Source: Corbicula japonica
Taxonomy: Eukaryota; Mollusca; Bivalvia; Venerida; Cyrenidae
NCBI GenBank assembly: GCA_038501625.1
Contig: JAZAYU010000881.1
Location: forward strand, 62,001 to 126,000
Length of the DNA stretch: 64,000 nt
Reading direction: 5' to 3'
Position 1 is the stretch's first letter. Each line of letters begins with the position of its first letter. The position numbers and the translations under genes are program-made. This document shows positions 10,290 through 21,493 of the stretch, in pieces. The notes under the pieces are model-generated. The model saw only the letters and a list, made by a program, of their open reading frames with translations. It made no database searches and was not told the DNA's origin.

Positions 10290-13200
10290 TAAAACCGGGG
10301 TGGGGAATCACGTGACAAAAACATGGACGCCAACCAAAAAATTCTCTCGGTTCGAGGTATTTACTTGTTTCTCGCTTATTCCTGAATTATTTAAAATGAA
10401 ATAAACACTAAAGTACCCCGTACACGAAGACAGATTTCATAGTGTTTTCCAAATTTTGCCAGCTTTTGTTGTTTATGCGGTATTTCGTGTACAGTGTTTG
10501 GCAGCTTGCACTGCTTGGTGATAGGGTACACTTGGATCTTGATGAAATCGTTCTTCTGGCAAGTTTTCGCAAGTGAGCTGATTGTTGCATGAAAAATTTG
10601 TTAATTTCCGACAGACTGAATGTTACCGATGCAGACATGTCCAGTTTCTGTACGCAACTGATGTAAACAACACAAAAATGGAAAATGATAGGGAACACTG
10701 GCCGCGACGTTGGAGATAGGGAACACTTGTATTTTTGAAAAGCAAACTGTTTGCCAATCCGAGCGATCAGTTTGCGAGTATTCCAAGCGAGTCCGTTGTA
10801 TTTTTTTTCAATAAAACATGGATATTTTATTTCCTTTGTTTAAATTCTTATGATCAGCTACGAAGTTTTTACAAAGAAGTATTATTTAACAAAACAGCCT
10901 TGCTTAGCTGGAAATGAAAATCTTTGGAACGTTTCGTTTTTGAAACAAAACACCGGAAAAGATATCATAACTTGTATAAAGCAGATTTTCTGAAGATAAA
11001 TGGAATAGAGAACATGGTGCTTATAGTGATGCGCCAGAAAACAACATATGTGCGAAATCATGATTAGAGTTAGAACGTTTATATACAAAACACGAACTTT
11101 TCCAGTTTTAGTGTTATTTAGTGTAAAACAAACCAGGGCGTTTTGTTTGCAACATTAGATTGTATAATTCGATTTCTGAGTATTAAAACGACTTTCGGTT
11201 TCCGCAATCTAAAACGAGTAGATATTGATTTTTTTGGTCTTTTATACAGGCGAAATATCCTATAATAATGTATTTTATATTTGAAACCTGGTGAATTATA
11301 AGATAGTATAGACATTGTTATAATTAAAAAATTATTTTGCTGCAGAAAGCAATAAATATCGATGCAGTTCTTAGAATATTTACTTAACAAACACAAATGC
11401 TTTGATACTTATTATAGTTTTATATAAGCATGTTTTTTCGGGATATGATGACAGGAACACACATTAACGAGCAGGCACTATTAGAGACAGTCATAAAACG
11501 ACTGTGATTTTCCAAAAGCAAAGTCATTTTGAAACAACGTTTGTAATTTAATTTAAAAGATTTTCCCTCTCTTGAAAAAAAATGTCGGGGGACGTTGATT
11601 TGATTAATAAAGTCGTTGTAACTTAACCTCCGTTTGGTAGGCCTTAGCTGGGAAGATTTGAATCTTTGAATTTTTCATTTTTCATTTTTAATTCTCTTTT
11701 AAATTTCTTAAAATATATTATTGTTAAAATAATACTATTGCCATTGTGATTTCAAACAAATAAAAACTGTTTCATGATGTTTTTTGTTAAAAAGCTTTGT
11801 AAGAGCCTATAACTTTCCCTAAGTTGGCTAATAAACATCTACAAGTAGTTTCTGGTGTGAAATCTTTTTCAAGTTTTCTTAAATAATATGTTTGTTTATT
11901 CGAAGCTGCTGAATTAAAATAGAATTTACAATCCATATATTTTTCTTCAAATTTCAGGGGTAACATAATAAAAAACCTCCTTAACTCCAAAATGTCCCAG
12001 AGTGCACACAACGCAAAATGAATCGGGGACAGACGAGGCTTTTCAGAAAATACTTGTTTGTAAATGTCCCAAGAAGCATCTTCCCAGCCAGTGGCCTACA
12101 ACACGGAGGTTACGCTGCTAAGACTTTGTTCTTGGGGCATTTTATTCCATTCATAAGTCAGTGCTTGTCGAAGCTCAGCAAGATTTTCTTGTGGTTGACC
12201 AAGTGAATAAATGAATTTCTTCCCCATATCCCTAATGTGTTTGATCGGCGACATGTCTGAAGACAAGAATAGCTAGTCTAAAATATTGATGTTGTTTTGT
12301 TTTAAGAACATGAGTGTCAAAACAGCTGCTTGCGTCCCTGCCTTTCATGCTGTAGATTACGCATACGCTTCTAAACGTAAGAACGGCAATACAATTAGTC
12401 GTGGCATTAATACAGATTGGCAAAAAGCCTTTAAACATGTTTTACTGTGTATCGGTTGACTGCTCACACGTACATAGCAATAAAATTGCGAAATTTTAAT
12501 ACACGTTTAAATCAAGTGCAAAGTGTGGAATTTAACAAGTCACGTGCATCATGACGTCGATACATTAAATTTCGTAAGTCTGGTTTTCAAGACTTTACTC
12601 TGCTTGAGGCATCAGATCTTGAAAAAAATAGAAAAATGACATTAAAATCTACATGTTTAAATGTACTGAGTATATAAATTTTTTAACTGTAATCATGCTT
12701 TCTTGCTTATTTTTGGCGCATCATATAATTCTTAACGTTCACTTAAAATCTGCTGAATACAAATTGTGGTATTTTTTCTAGTGCTTTATTTCATAAATGC
12801 AAACGTTTCAGAGATTTACATTTCAAGCTATGCAAGACTCACCTGTATTAAATAATACGTATTTCTAACAACTTCGTATCTGATCATAAGAATTTAAACA
12901 AAGAAAACAAAATATCCATGTTTTATTGAAACCAAAATACAACGGACTCGCTCCGTTTCGAAACTGATCGCTCGGACTGGCAAAAAGTTTGCTTCTCAAA
13001 ACTATGCAAGTGTTCCCTATCATCAACGTTGCGGCACGTGTTCCCTATCATTTTCCATTTTTGCGTTTTTCACATCAGTTGCAAACAGACACTGGATATG
13101 TCTGCACCAGAAGCATTTTTTTCTGCCGGGATATAACAAATTTTTCATGCAACAATCAGGTCACTTGCGAAAACGTGCTACAAGAATGATTTCATCAAGA

Positions 13201-13435
13201 TCCAAGTGTAACCTATAACCGAGCAGTGCAAGCTGCCAAACACTGTACACGAAATACCGCATAAACTACAAAAGTTGGCAAAATTTGGAATACACTATGC
13301 AATCTGTCTTCGTGTACGGGATACTTTAGTGTTTATTTCATTTAAAATGGTCTAGGAATATAGTACAAACTTACCTCGAACCGAGAGAATTTTTTGGTTG
13401 GCGGACATGTTTTTGTCACGTGATTCCCCACCCTG
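10290..13435. mobile_element. 3.1-kb foldback element, almost fully palindromic
   Basis: The two halves are reverse complements about a centre near 11,863. The outer ends are GGGTGGGGAATCACGTGAC at 10298-10316 and its complement at 13417-13435. Matching blocks occur at mirror positions all the way in: AGTACCCCGTACACGAAGAC near 10412 with the complement near 13308, GATGCGCCAG near 11028 with TGGCGCATC near 12713, and CCTCCGT-GTAGGCC near 11630 with GGCCTAC-ACGGAGG near 12090. The arms are therefore about 1.3 kb, better preserved outside than inside, with a loop of roughly 400 bp. No transposase is visible; frames inside are short and not mirrored as proteins. Candidate classes are Foldback or long-TIR elements. 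No clear target duplication could be read. Confidence 0.8.
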
Positions 13436-13796
13436 AAAACGGTCCAACTATTTGATCAAATTTTATGAAATCTTATTAACGTAATTTCAATACATGTATA
13501 AAATGTTTCTAAGCTAGCCGTGAGAATAGCCTTAAAAATTTGAAATGAATTTCGATTTATAAGCACAACGCAGTAATGAATAATTATTACGACGTGGTGC
13601 ACAAATGTAGCATTATGGTGCATTCACATAAAGTAATGAAGTACACACTTATCGTAATGACATATACACATATCGTAACGATCTATACACAAACGTAACG
13701 TAATGGTGTAAAGGACATAACGATGATAATTCAATATGTAAGGATCCGTGAACATAATTTAATGATGGATTATTATAACACAATGTTGAACAAACA

Positions 13797-14650
13797 TAGT
13801 GAAACAATATTAATCATTCTTGTTGTCACAGATGGCTTTGTTCATGCAGATGATACATTCCAAGTATTATGTTAATATGACAAATACTTTCATAGTTGTA
13901 GGAAGCATAAAGTTCCATATTTTAGTCTTTAAAAGGGGCATAACTAAAAAAATAATGAAACAGGAGTTATCAATCTTGTTGTCACTGATGGCTTTGTTCA
14001 TGCAGATATATTACAAGTATTAAGTTAGCAGAACTAGCACTTTTATATGCAACATTAAGTTCCATATTAAAGTCATTAAAAGTGGCATAACTCAAAATGT
14101 AGTGAAACAGGAGTTTTCAATCTTGTTGTCAAAGATGACTTGATTCATGCAGATGGTTATAAATTTTATACTCCAATTAGTTACTTAATTTGATAAGAAC
14201 TTTCAAAGTAATAGGCGACATTAAGTTCCATTTTAAAGACGTTTGAAATGGAAAAAAAACTAAAAAAAATACCAAAATTGGAGTTACCATTCTTGTTGTC
14301 ACAGCGTTGGCGTTGTTCATGCAGATGATATTTTCCAAGTATTAAGTTAATGGGACAAGTACTTTCAAAGTTATAGGCAACATTAAGTTTCATATTAAAG
14401 TTCCATATCAAAGTCATTTGAAAGGGGCATAACTTTAAAAATACTGAAACAGGAGTTACCATTTTTGTTGTCACTGATGGCGTTAATCATGCACATGATA
14501 TATTCCAAGTATGAAATTAATAGGACAAGTACTTTCAAAGTTATAGGCAACATTAAGTTTCATATTAAAGTTCCATATCAGATGGCGTTGTTCATGCAGA
14601 TGACATATTCCAAGTATTTAGTTAATAGGACAAGTACTTTCACATTACAG
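13797..14650 (+). repeat. Tandem array, ~160-bp unit, 5-6 units
   Basis: Each unit contains CTTGTTGTCAC-GATGG, TTCATGCAGATGA, ATATTCCAAGTAT, GACAAGTACTTTCA, GCAACATTAAGTT and GGGGCATAAC, ending in GAAACAGGAGTTACCA. Units begin near 13815, 13975, 14125, 14297, 14467 and 14583. The last unit is truncated and runs into a GGACGACGGCAC block and an (ACG)n tract. Frames over 90 codons here are products of the repeat. Confidence 0.85.
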
Positions 14651-14678
14651 TTTGGGGACTACCGGACGACGGCACTGC

Positions 14679-14712
14679 CGACGACGACAACGACGACGAC
14701 GACGACGTCGCC
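14679..14712 (+). repeat. (ACG)n microsatellite closing the tandem array
   Basis: About ten ACG units with one CAA interruption, followed by GTCGCCGGACAATAGGATCC and AGGCGACACAAAAA. The position at the end of the array suggests it is part of the same element. Confidence 0.8.
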
Positions 14713-15048
14713 GGACAATAGGATCCCAATGTGTCTATCTGCTATCGCAGGCGACACAAAAAGCATTTATAGAGTATATGTGTAGATACAGTTGTTTTAT
14801 CAAAAGTAGCAGAAACGATGACTATTTATAGCTATATGATGGTGTTAAACTTGAAAGGAGAAATATGCAAATAGGAACGAAATTTCCAGAATGTGTATAA
14901 TACTTATTGCAGATAATAAATGAAAAGAAGTGATAAAGCAAACTTTTCTGATCCGTTTAAAATAAATTACATCACAAACAATTTACAAATAATTAATAGA
15001 ATCAAATTATGGACAGTTCGTTTCCCTTGAAACAATTATCAGCAAACG

Positions 15049-15054
15049 TTTATT
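15049..15054 (-). promoter_or_regulatory. Polyadenylation signal AATAAA
   Basis: TTTATT on the plus strand is AATAAA on the minus strand, about 73 nt downstream of the stop codon of the last exon at 15127. The spacing suits a short 3' UTR. Confidence 0.5.
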
Positions 15055-15126
15055 CTTTATAGTCTTTGTTTTCCTTTCTGTTGCCTTTGCACTATGGTTC
15101 TATCAGTTTTCGAAATACAGGACACA

Positions 15127-15510
15127 TTATTCATTGCTGCGTATTTCTTCATTGTATTGTTGTTCGCTCCTTCGTATAATTCCGACCACGTTGGCTGCAG
15201 CCACTGCGGGAATGAAACCTAGGCGACCTACTTTCTCCTTCCCCTTTGAACCTCCATACGCTGTTACTACCGAAAGAGGTGCACAATCAAATTTTAAATC
15301 ATCCATGATCATTCCGCATAACTTGAGGCTTTCGATGGCTAAGCTTTCGATCTCCTTCAGTCCTGGGATCGTGATATTTTGGGATTCGAAAAAACTTAAA
15401 TCTGCCTGGATTGCTTGCCGTTGAACCTTTAGGGCTTCCTCCACATCGCTGTAATTATTCAGCTGAGTTTCGTTTTCGAACGATCGACCTTTCTCTTTAT
15501 CTTCCATCAG
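15127..15510 (-). CDS. Last exon (exon 3) of a HEPN-domain protein gene
   Basis: The frame runs from a splice acceptor (TTTTTAAAG before CTGATGG on the minus strand) to a stop: 127 codons plus stop. The composition is protein-like: an acidic, polar start, a predicted helix around VEEALKVQRQAIQADLSF, and a glycine/alanine-rich segment FIPAVAAANVVGIIRR near the end. The incoming phase is 0, matching the phase of exon 2, so splicing of exon 2 at 20512 to 15510 gives an uninterrupted frame. I do not recognise this C-terminal part as a named domain. A Met codon lies one codon inside, so a stand-alone ORF reading is possible but less likely. A Tc1-type element ends only about 37 nt upstream of the acceptor. 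AATAAA follows the stop. Confidence 0.65.
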   Translation of the reverse strand: MMEDKEKGRSFENETQLNNYSDVEEALKVQRQAIQADLSFFESQNITIPGLKEIESLAIESLKLCGMIMDDLKFDCAPLSVVTAYGGSKGKEKVGRLGFIPAVAAANVVGIIRRSEQQYNEEIRSNE

Positions 15511-15549
15511 CTTTAAAAATAAATAATCATAGGAAGGTTGAATTAAATA

Positions 15550-15780
15550 TACTTAAGGACTTTGAAAACGCACCCTTGGGATAAGTGTATTTTAACTTGG
15601 AAAAGGCCTTTGAAATGAAATGTTTCACATACCTTTGTAAAGTACAATTCATTGCCGTCAGTTTGATAGTAAAATATTTAAGATTGGTCTATTTATACAA
15701 AATATATTGCGAGTTAAAGACAGTAACCCTAAAATCAAAAGTAACACTTCACGCCTATAGAGCTTGCATTACAATTAAAG
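15550..15780 (+). repeat. Left terminal inverted repeat of the Tc1-type element
   Basis: This pairs with 17440-17666. The outermost ~24 bp are identical apart from the flanks. Inner parts show substitutions and small indels. Confidence 0.85.
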
Positions 15781-16094
15781 GCATATCATTGAAAACGAAC
15801 GCTTGTATTGTAGTGGCTTTATTAAATAAAACAAAAGTTAAACACACATAAATCAACCAAATATGCATGATATTTTATCACAAAATGCAAACTTAACTGA
15901 AAAAAAAATAAAATGTCGAAAAATGTGTTCACAGCTCTCCGTCATAGTATGTAGGTGTAAATTCAACAGTCACACTCCTTATCACGTAGGAAAAAAACTT
16001 AACATTAAAGATAAATAAAAATCCTCCAAACAATAATACTCGCAACAGTTACTGTCAATGTCCAGCTACACGTTATCCCTGGAATCGTAATTTG

Positions 16095-17114
16095 CTAGAA
16101 ACGACAGTGTCCACCATTAGCGTCCCTTACAGCTGTACATCTCCTCCTCATGGATCTTACAAGAATACGGATATATGCCTGTGGGATCTGACGCCACTCA
16201 GCCTGAATTGCAGCTTGCAGTCCCTGCACGTCATGAATGTTCTGCCTCTTCCGAATCTGTTGCTTCAGATAGTCCCAACAATGTTCGATGGGGTTGAGAT
16301 CAGCAGACATCGATGACCAATTATCCAGCAGTTGAACCCCGTTTTGTTGAAGAAAGTTCAAGGATACTCTGGCTACGTGAGGTCTTGCGTTGTCCTGCAT
16401 AAATAGCGTTCCAGGGCGTTGCTGAACAAAAGGCACCAACACAGGCTGTAAAACAGTGTTGATATAGCGCTGAGCTGTCAAACCCTGGCGACGCCTCCTT
16501 CCCCCTTGCCCGACACCTTGGTCCAGAAACACGAGGTCCGTTCTCTGGTTGGCTGTAATGCCGGCCCATATCAGCGTCGACGCTCGTCCAGTGCGATCCT
16601 CCTCAACTACGCACCTATCGCTGTACCTTTCACAACGGCGGCGATACACACGCTGTCGTCGATCACTGGAGTCTACCATTACTTTGGTTTCGTCGGAAAA
16701 CAAAACAGTGTCCCATCTGTTTAAGCGCCAACGTGCATGGGCGGCTGCCCATCGTGTCCTGGCGACCCTATGACGTGGTAGCAACCGTGGACCTCGGTAC
16801 GGTCTGTCACAGCGTAGACCCGCAGCTTTTAGACGACGGCGGACGGTGCGTGGATGGATTGTCGGATTCCGACGACCTGGAATCGTTCTTGCCGTTTCTG
16901 CAGGTGTCCGAAACCTGTTGGCAATGTGCTGCAAGCGAATGTTCACGACTTGACGCGCTGTGGTCGCCCTACGCTGCCCGGGTCTAGGTCGGTCTCTGAC
17001 GGTGCCAGTTGCTCGATAGCGTTGATGAAGCCTGGAAATGGTGGAACGGTGAACCCCATAAAGGTTGGCGACCCGCTGGTAAGATACACCAGCCTGTATC
17101 TGTCCCAAAGCCAT
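16095..17114 (-). CDS. Tc1/mariner (IS630-related) transposase, 339 aa
   Basis: This encodes a DDE transposase that cuts and pastes its element at TA sites. The length of 339 aa is normal for the superfamily. An N-terminal paired-type DNA-binding region is seen: a helix-turn-helix near residues 9-32 (VANLYGVHRSTISRL), a GRPR-like linker DRPRPGQRR, and a second basic helix region to about residue 105. The catalytic triad is visible as FSDETKV, MQDNARPH and LNPIEHCW. Counting between the second D and the E gives 35 residues, one more than Tc1 itself. No stop or frameshift interrupts it. The codons are GC-rich and Arg-rich, unlike the AT-rich surroundings, which fits a recent, possibly horizontally acquired element. 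The start at 17114 gives the usual N terminus, and the neighbouring minus-strand frames are shadows. Confidence 0.95.
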   Translation of the reverse strand: MALGQIQAGVSYQRVANLYGVHRSTISRLHQRYRATGTVRDRPRPGQRRATTARQVVNIRLQHIANRFRTPAETARTIPGRRNPTIHPRTVRRRLKAAGLRCDRPYRGPRLLPRHRVARTRWAAAHARWRLNRWDTVLFSDETKVMVDSSDRRQRVYRRRCERYSDRCVVEEDRTGRASTLIWAGITANQRTDLVFLDQGVGQGGRRRRQGLTAQRYINTVLQPVLVPFVQQRPGTLFMQDNARPHVARVSLNFLQQNGVQLLDNWSSMSADLNPIEHCWDYLKQQIRKRQNIHDVQGLQAAIQAEWRQIPQAYIRILVRSMRRRCTAVRDANGGHCRF

Positions 17115-17439
17115 CCAACGCCGATTTCTCGCAGGACCATTATCTCATAAGCATGTACTTTGTTTAAATGCCACTAAGTTATCATGATTTCTGTTTAAAT
17201 TTGCTTTTTGTTTGAAAATTAAGAAAAAAGACGGATTTCCATGCAATCCTCGTGTAAATTCTGAGTGGATTTTTGAGTGACCAATTTCATAATGAATATT
17301 CATTTATTCCTTTAGTTTTTGATCATTCAAGCATTTAAAACATTCAGAAAAGGTATTGACACGAAATTATCGTGTTATTGGTGCAGAAAATTAAAAGATT
17401 TCCTTTCTAAAGTACCGATAGAGAAGTTCATCATGCATA

Positions 17440-17666
17440 CAGTGGTAATCTAAGCACTATTGGCTAAAGTGTTACTTTTGATTTCAGGGTTACTGTCTTG
17501 AACACGCGATATTTTTATTATCAATGAACCAATTTTAAATATTTTGGTATCAAAATGACGGCAATGAGTTGTACTTTACACAGCTATATAATATGTTTGA
17601 TATAAAAGGCGTCTTCTATGTTTATATACAATTATCCCGACCGTGCGTTTTCAAAGTCCTTAAGTA
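17440..17666 (-). repeat. Right terminal inverted repeat of the Tc1-type element
   Basis: Reverse complement of 15550-15780. It ends with GTGCGTTTTCAAAGTCCTTA then AGTA and the TA duplication. Confidence 0.85.
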
Positions 17667-17668
17667 TA

Positions 17669-20511
17669 GTTACTGCACGAAGTAACCCGCTGACAGATGC
17701 TTTGGTGTATTTATTGACCTACGGTTTAGTTTCTGGCCGTTAGTAGAACTTTTTCTTACTTCATTACGGAAAAGTTATAGATAACTGGTAAACGTAATTG
17801 TATACGGCATTTTGCATATGAAAATCTATATGGAGACATCAAACCATATTTTGATAATTTCATTTGAATATAATTAAGGTTTTTTCTGTACGTTTAAAAA
17901 TTCATAGCAAACGTACTGTAGTGTTTCGAAAAGTTAAAGGATGAGAGCATGTTTTGAGACCGTACTCGTCCACTCTAGTTTTCGAAATTAGGATAACTGC
18001 AGGCTTTTGTAATCTATCCGTCATGCTGTCCCTCCAAAAAGTTTAAACAAACAACATATTTAATGAGGTTAAATCAAATAATATGCACACAAAATTATAA
18101 ATAAACATCGACTGACCTCACTCTAGTCGTGTGACAAAAAAAGTGAATCATTTTTCTCTTTTATTCAATAAGAACATATATTTTTTCGGCGTAGCTGTAT
18201 AAGCTCACTTTTGACCTTATTTATTAACCATGGAAGTGTTGTAAATAATACTCGTAGTCTATTATTATGTAGCGGGAAAATGAAATAAACTATTTCGATT
18301 GTTAGCTATTTACACCAGAGAGGCATCTAGCAGGGTGAAGTGGTATCTAGTGGGATTTTTAACAATTAGTTTATTCTGTTTGAAACTATTATTGCTGTGA
18401 TGTTAAAATCTTTGCTACTCTGTTAAGTCGAAAGATGTTGAAATGAGGCACACTCCAGTACTCGTCATTGGTTAGGTTTATTTGTAAAAAACAATACGGT
18501 CACTCTTTATCAACCTATCCAAAATGAAAGTGAAAATAAGGGGAACTGCCTTCCGGCAACTGTATATAATATGCTACGCGATATATAAACAATGAGTTCG
18601 CTATTTAAAATGTTCACTAAATATATTTTATTCTTTTAGCAATTAATATATCATATAATACATTATGTTATAAGAATAAACAAAACCAAGACCTTTTGCA
18701 ATACGTTTCTTATATAAAATTCATTCGTTATCACAATACAAGATTGTACGATGTGCTTACTTGTCTTAAATTTGGCAACTACGTGTAACGAAAAAAACCT
18801 CGAGTTCGCAATTAAAGCAATCGCACTCAAGTCAGATCTAAGAACATGTTAGCGTAGCGATTTTCAGGAGATGATTTTATCTGATTGCTATTAAAGCATA
18901 AAGCTTTCATAGAGAAGAAAGTTGCGGTATATTTTAGAATTGTTTCATATTCCTCAGATTTTTTTCAGTTTTATAAAGAAAACAATTATAACTCTTTATT
19001 ACTCTTGATTGCTAACAATAAGTCTTAAGATCTTTACTGAAATTATTAATTATCTATTATTTATTTATTATCTCGGTAATTGATACATGCCTGGTTTATT
19101 ATGTTTAAAGTATTAATAAAGCCAAGACCTTTTAAATAATTTTTTTCATTAATATAAGATTCACATTTATAAACAAAACTAAAATCTATTTATCTGTTCC
19201 TAAATATGTGTGGTATGTAATTTTACATTCAAATTTAAGTAATTTTAATAAAAAAGTCATTGTGTGGGATTCTAAATGAAATGATTTAATGTACACGTAA
19301 ATCAAGATAAAGTGAATAATAGCAGCTATAAACTGCATCATTTCATATACCATATACGCCGTTTATATTTTTTAACGATATTTCTTGTTTAACTTTTTCT
19401 CACGTTGTAATGAAACAAGCTAATCGGCATCGAAACTGAAAATTGAAATTTTGCAGCACATATTTTAACACATTAGAATCAAATTGACTGAATTTAAAGA
19501 AATGCTAAGGAATTGAAATTAAAAACATAAACTTTTAATTTAATAATTCTCGAAGGATCTTTTTATTTCAAACAACTGTAAGAAAAGTAAAAAAGAAGAT
19601 TTATAAACCCGAATGTTTGATTATTATTTATGAGACAAAACAGTTAGTAAAATACTTAAATGTATTACTTACGCTTAACGTAACGTTTAACAAAAAGGCA
19701 AGAATTAAAAAATATACTCAATACATTTAAAAACGCAGAGATTTGAATATAATGTATTTTGAAGGTGTTTCCAGTTTTACACGAGTTGCAGCCTTTATTC
19801 CTCAAGCAGAAATGCAAACAAAATATTAAAAGCCATACATGCTCATTTGTTGACGTCATGTTATAATTCACAGTTTTCACGTGGAATTAATGTGTACTAA
19901 TCATTTCGCAATTTATTGCTATGTACACAAGAACAATCGACAGATACACAGTTCAAACATGTTTAAAACCTTTTTTGCCAATGACTCGTTTTATTGCTGT
20001 TCTTATGCCAGCATCGTATGCGCACTCTTACAGAACGATATGGAAAGGCCGGGCAAATTAGCTGTTCACACACATATTTTCTTTGAACCAAACAACATTA
20101 ATATGTTAGACTTTTACTCGACTCCAGTCATGTCGCCGATCGAACACAGTGGTTTGAAGAAACGCATTTATGCACGTGTTCAGCCACCTTAAAAACTTCA
20201 ACAAACACTAATTGAGGAATGTAATCAAATGACACAAAACCAGATTGGGTCAAAAGTGTCAATGAAACGCAGATGTGAAGCGAATGGCGGTTACCATTAA
20301 CCATGTGATTTTGTTTTGGTACCATTCATGATCCTTGGTGTTGTTTGTGATGAAAACCAACATGAAGATGTCTCAAATTTGGCAAACATCGTAATAACAT
20401 ATGTTCAATGTTTGATTACCTTATCTCAATTAAACATGTTGATTTAAGGAATATATTACATTCTGCGGTTCTTTATAAAATGAGTATATATATTAAGTAA
20501 ATCGTACGTAC
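17669..20511 (-). other. Remainder of the large HEPN-gene intron
   Basis: AT-rich sequence with no protein-like frame. It includes a dispersed repeat at 18250-18365 and a small TGCC-TTCC-GGCA hairpin near 18549. The 103-codon plus-strand frame near 19881 and others are not convincing. With the transposon and flanks the intron is about 5.0 kb. Confidence 0.55.
18250..18365 (+). repeat. Dispersed repeat, partner of 35755-35862
   Basis: ATGAAATAAAC-TTCGATT, TCATCTAGCAGGGTGA (GCATCTAG... here) and GGTATC-AGTG occur in the same order at 35.76-35.86 kb. The function is unknown. Confidence 0.55.
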
Positions 20512-20658
20512 CTTCTTTACAATTTCCTTGATTTCAGGTCTGTCCTTTAGTGGCTCAGTTTTCAAAAACGTTATCATATCCTCGATGTATTTCTGTTTAT
20601 CATCAACGGAAATTGCATTCGTACTCGAATGCATCAATTTGTTTCTTCTGTTTACAAG
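20512..20658 (-). CDS. Exon 2 of the HEPN-domain protein gene
   Basis: 147 nt, 49 codons, phase 0 at both ends. The acceptor is TTCTAG before CTTGTAAAC and the donor is AAG followed by GTACGTACG, both on the minus strand. The peptide begins LVNRRNKLMHSSTN. RNKLMH is the RNxxxH (Rx4-6H) motif of HEPN domains, the usual catalytic or RNA-contact motif in HEPN ribonucleases. Joined to exon 1 the motif follows the helical segment LKRCLLFQDITETNLER, the arrangement expected of a HEPN four-helix bundle. A predicted helix, QKYIEDMITFL, follows. This exon is too short to stand out as an ORF but is the key diagnostic piece. Confidence 0.65.
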
Positions 20659-20944
20659 CTAGAAATGTAAAACAAGATCATTTACTAATAACTGTGAGAT
20701 TACAGCACCATGACAACACTCAAAGATTAAGTAACATTTACTCTATCCTTTTTTGTTAAGTTTGCTGTGAAAAAATACAGAAAATAACATTCTGTGTATT
20801 AAAAGTCACTTTACACAATCTACTCTAAAATTTCTAAACCAAAATGTCATTTGTAAGAAACGAAAGAGATATGCTTTAATTTAAAACTTTAAAATAAACA
20901 TCTTATTTAAAATAGTATTAATAATTTTAATATAATGCATTTAC

Positions 20945-21493
20945 CCGTTCCAGATTTGTTTCAGTAATGTCCTGAAAAAGCAGACATCTCTTCAAGATTT
21001 TGCAAACTGCAGCTGAGTCGCACGTTTGTACTTTTTTATACCCTTTCGGTAAAAAGAATTTTAAGAAAATCCACCAATCTTCACATTCAGAATATCCAGA
21101 TTTTGTGTCAATGAACACTTCCGGACGTTTGTAGTTATGGTTTTCCACAATTTTTTCCCAGAATTTCTGACAGGCAGAACAACAGTTAGGAGCACTACAA
21201 AGAAGTTTTGGATTGTTTCCCGCATTGTGCTGTATAAAGTCTTTCATCTGCGATAATTCCCCAGAAGACCACTTGTCTTTAAAAATATCTTCACCGTATC
21301 TTCTATGTAAGAACGTATTGCAGTTATGGTATCCCTTAGAGCAAATACGCTGTCCGTCCAGTAGAAAAAGTCTACGTTTTGGGTGAGCCATTCCAATGTC
21401 GAGCTCATGCTTTAAAGTGGTTTCCGCAATCCTGTAATGAGGATACGACTGGACAAAATTATCACACACATTACCACCACTTACCGGTGTCAT
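20945..21493 (-). CDS. Exon 1 of a HEPN-domain protein gene
   Basis: 183 codons from a Met at 21493 to a donor site (CGG followed by GTAAAT on the minus strand), phase 0. The segment contains a cysteine- and histidine-containing part (ICSKGYHNC, then LLCSAPNCCSACQKFWEK), then an aromatic, helical part YSECEDWWIFLKFFLPKGY leading into the HEPN helices. With exons 2 and 3 the predicted protein is 359 aa. HEPN proteins of this general sort, often with RNA-related or immune roles, are expanded in molluscs, but I cannot name an ortholog. The start is the first Met of the frame with an acceptable context (GCA before ATG). An additional upstream exon cannot be excluded. Whether the clustered cysteines bind a metal is unknown. 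Confidence 0.7.

Larger units (their letters stand above)
15550..17666 (-). mobile_element. Tc1/mariner-type transposon with long TIRs
   Basis: The element is flanked by TA at 15548-15549 and 17667-17668. Its ends begin TACTTAAGGACTTTGAAAAC in both orientations. The inverted repeats stay alignable for ~220 bp on each side, through ACAGTAACCCT and ATCAAAAGTAACACTT, so it has long TIRs. A single intact transposase ORF reads on the minus strand. It lies in the large intron between exons 3 and 2 of the HEPN gene, in the same orientation. The intact ORF suggests recent activity or a young copy. Confidence 0.9.

Noticed and set aside
15134..15424. Plus-strand 96-codon frame
   Set aside because: It is antisense to the better supported minus-strand exon 3, which has a splice acceptor and polyadenylation signal.
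16092..17150. Several plus- and minus-strand frames of 65-98 codons
   Set aside because: All are shadows of the 339-aa transposase ORF, favoured by its high GC content.
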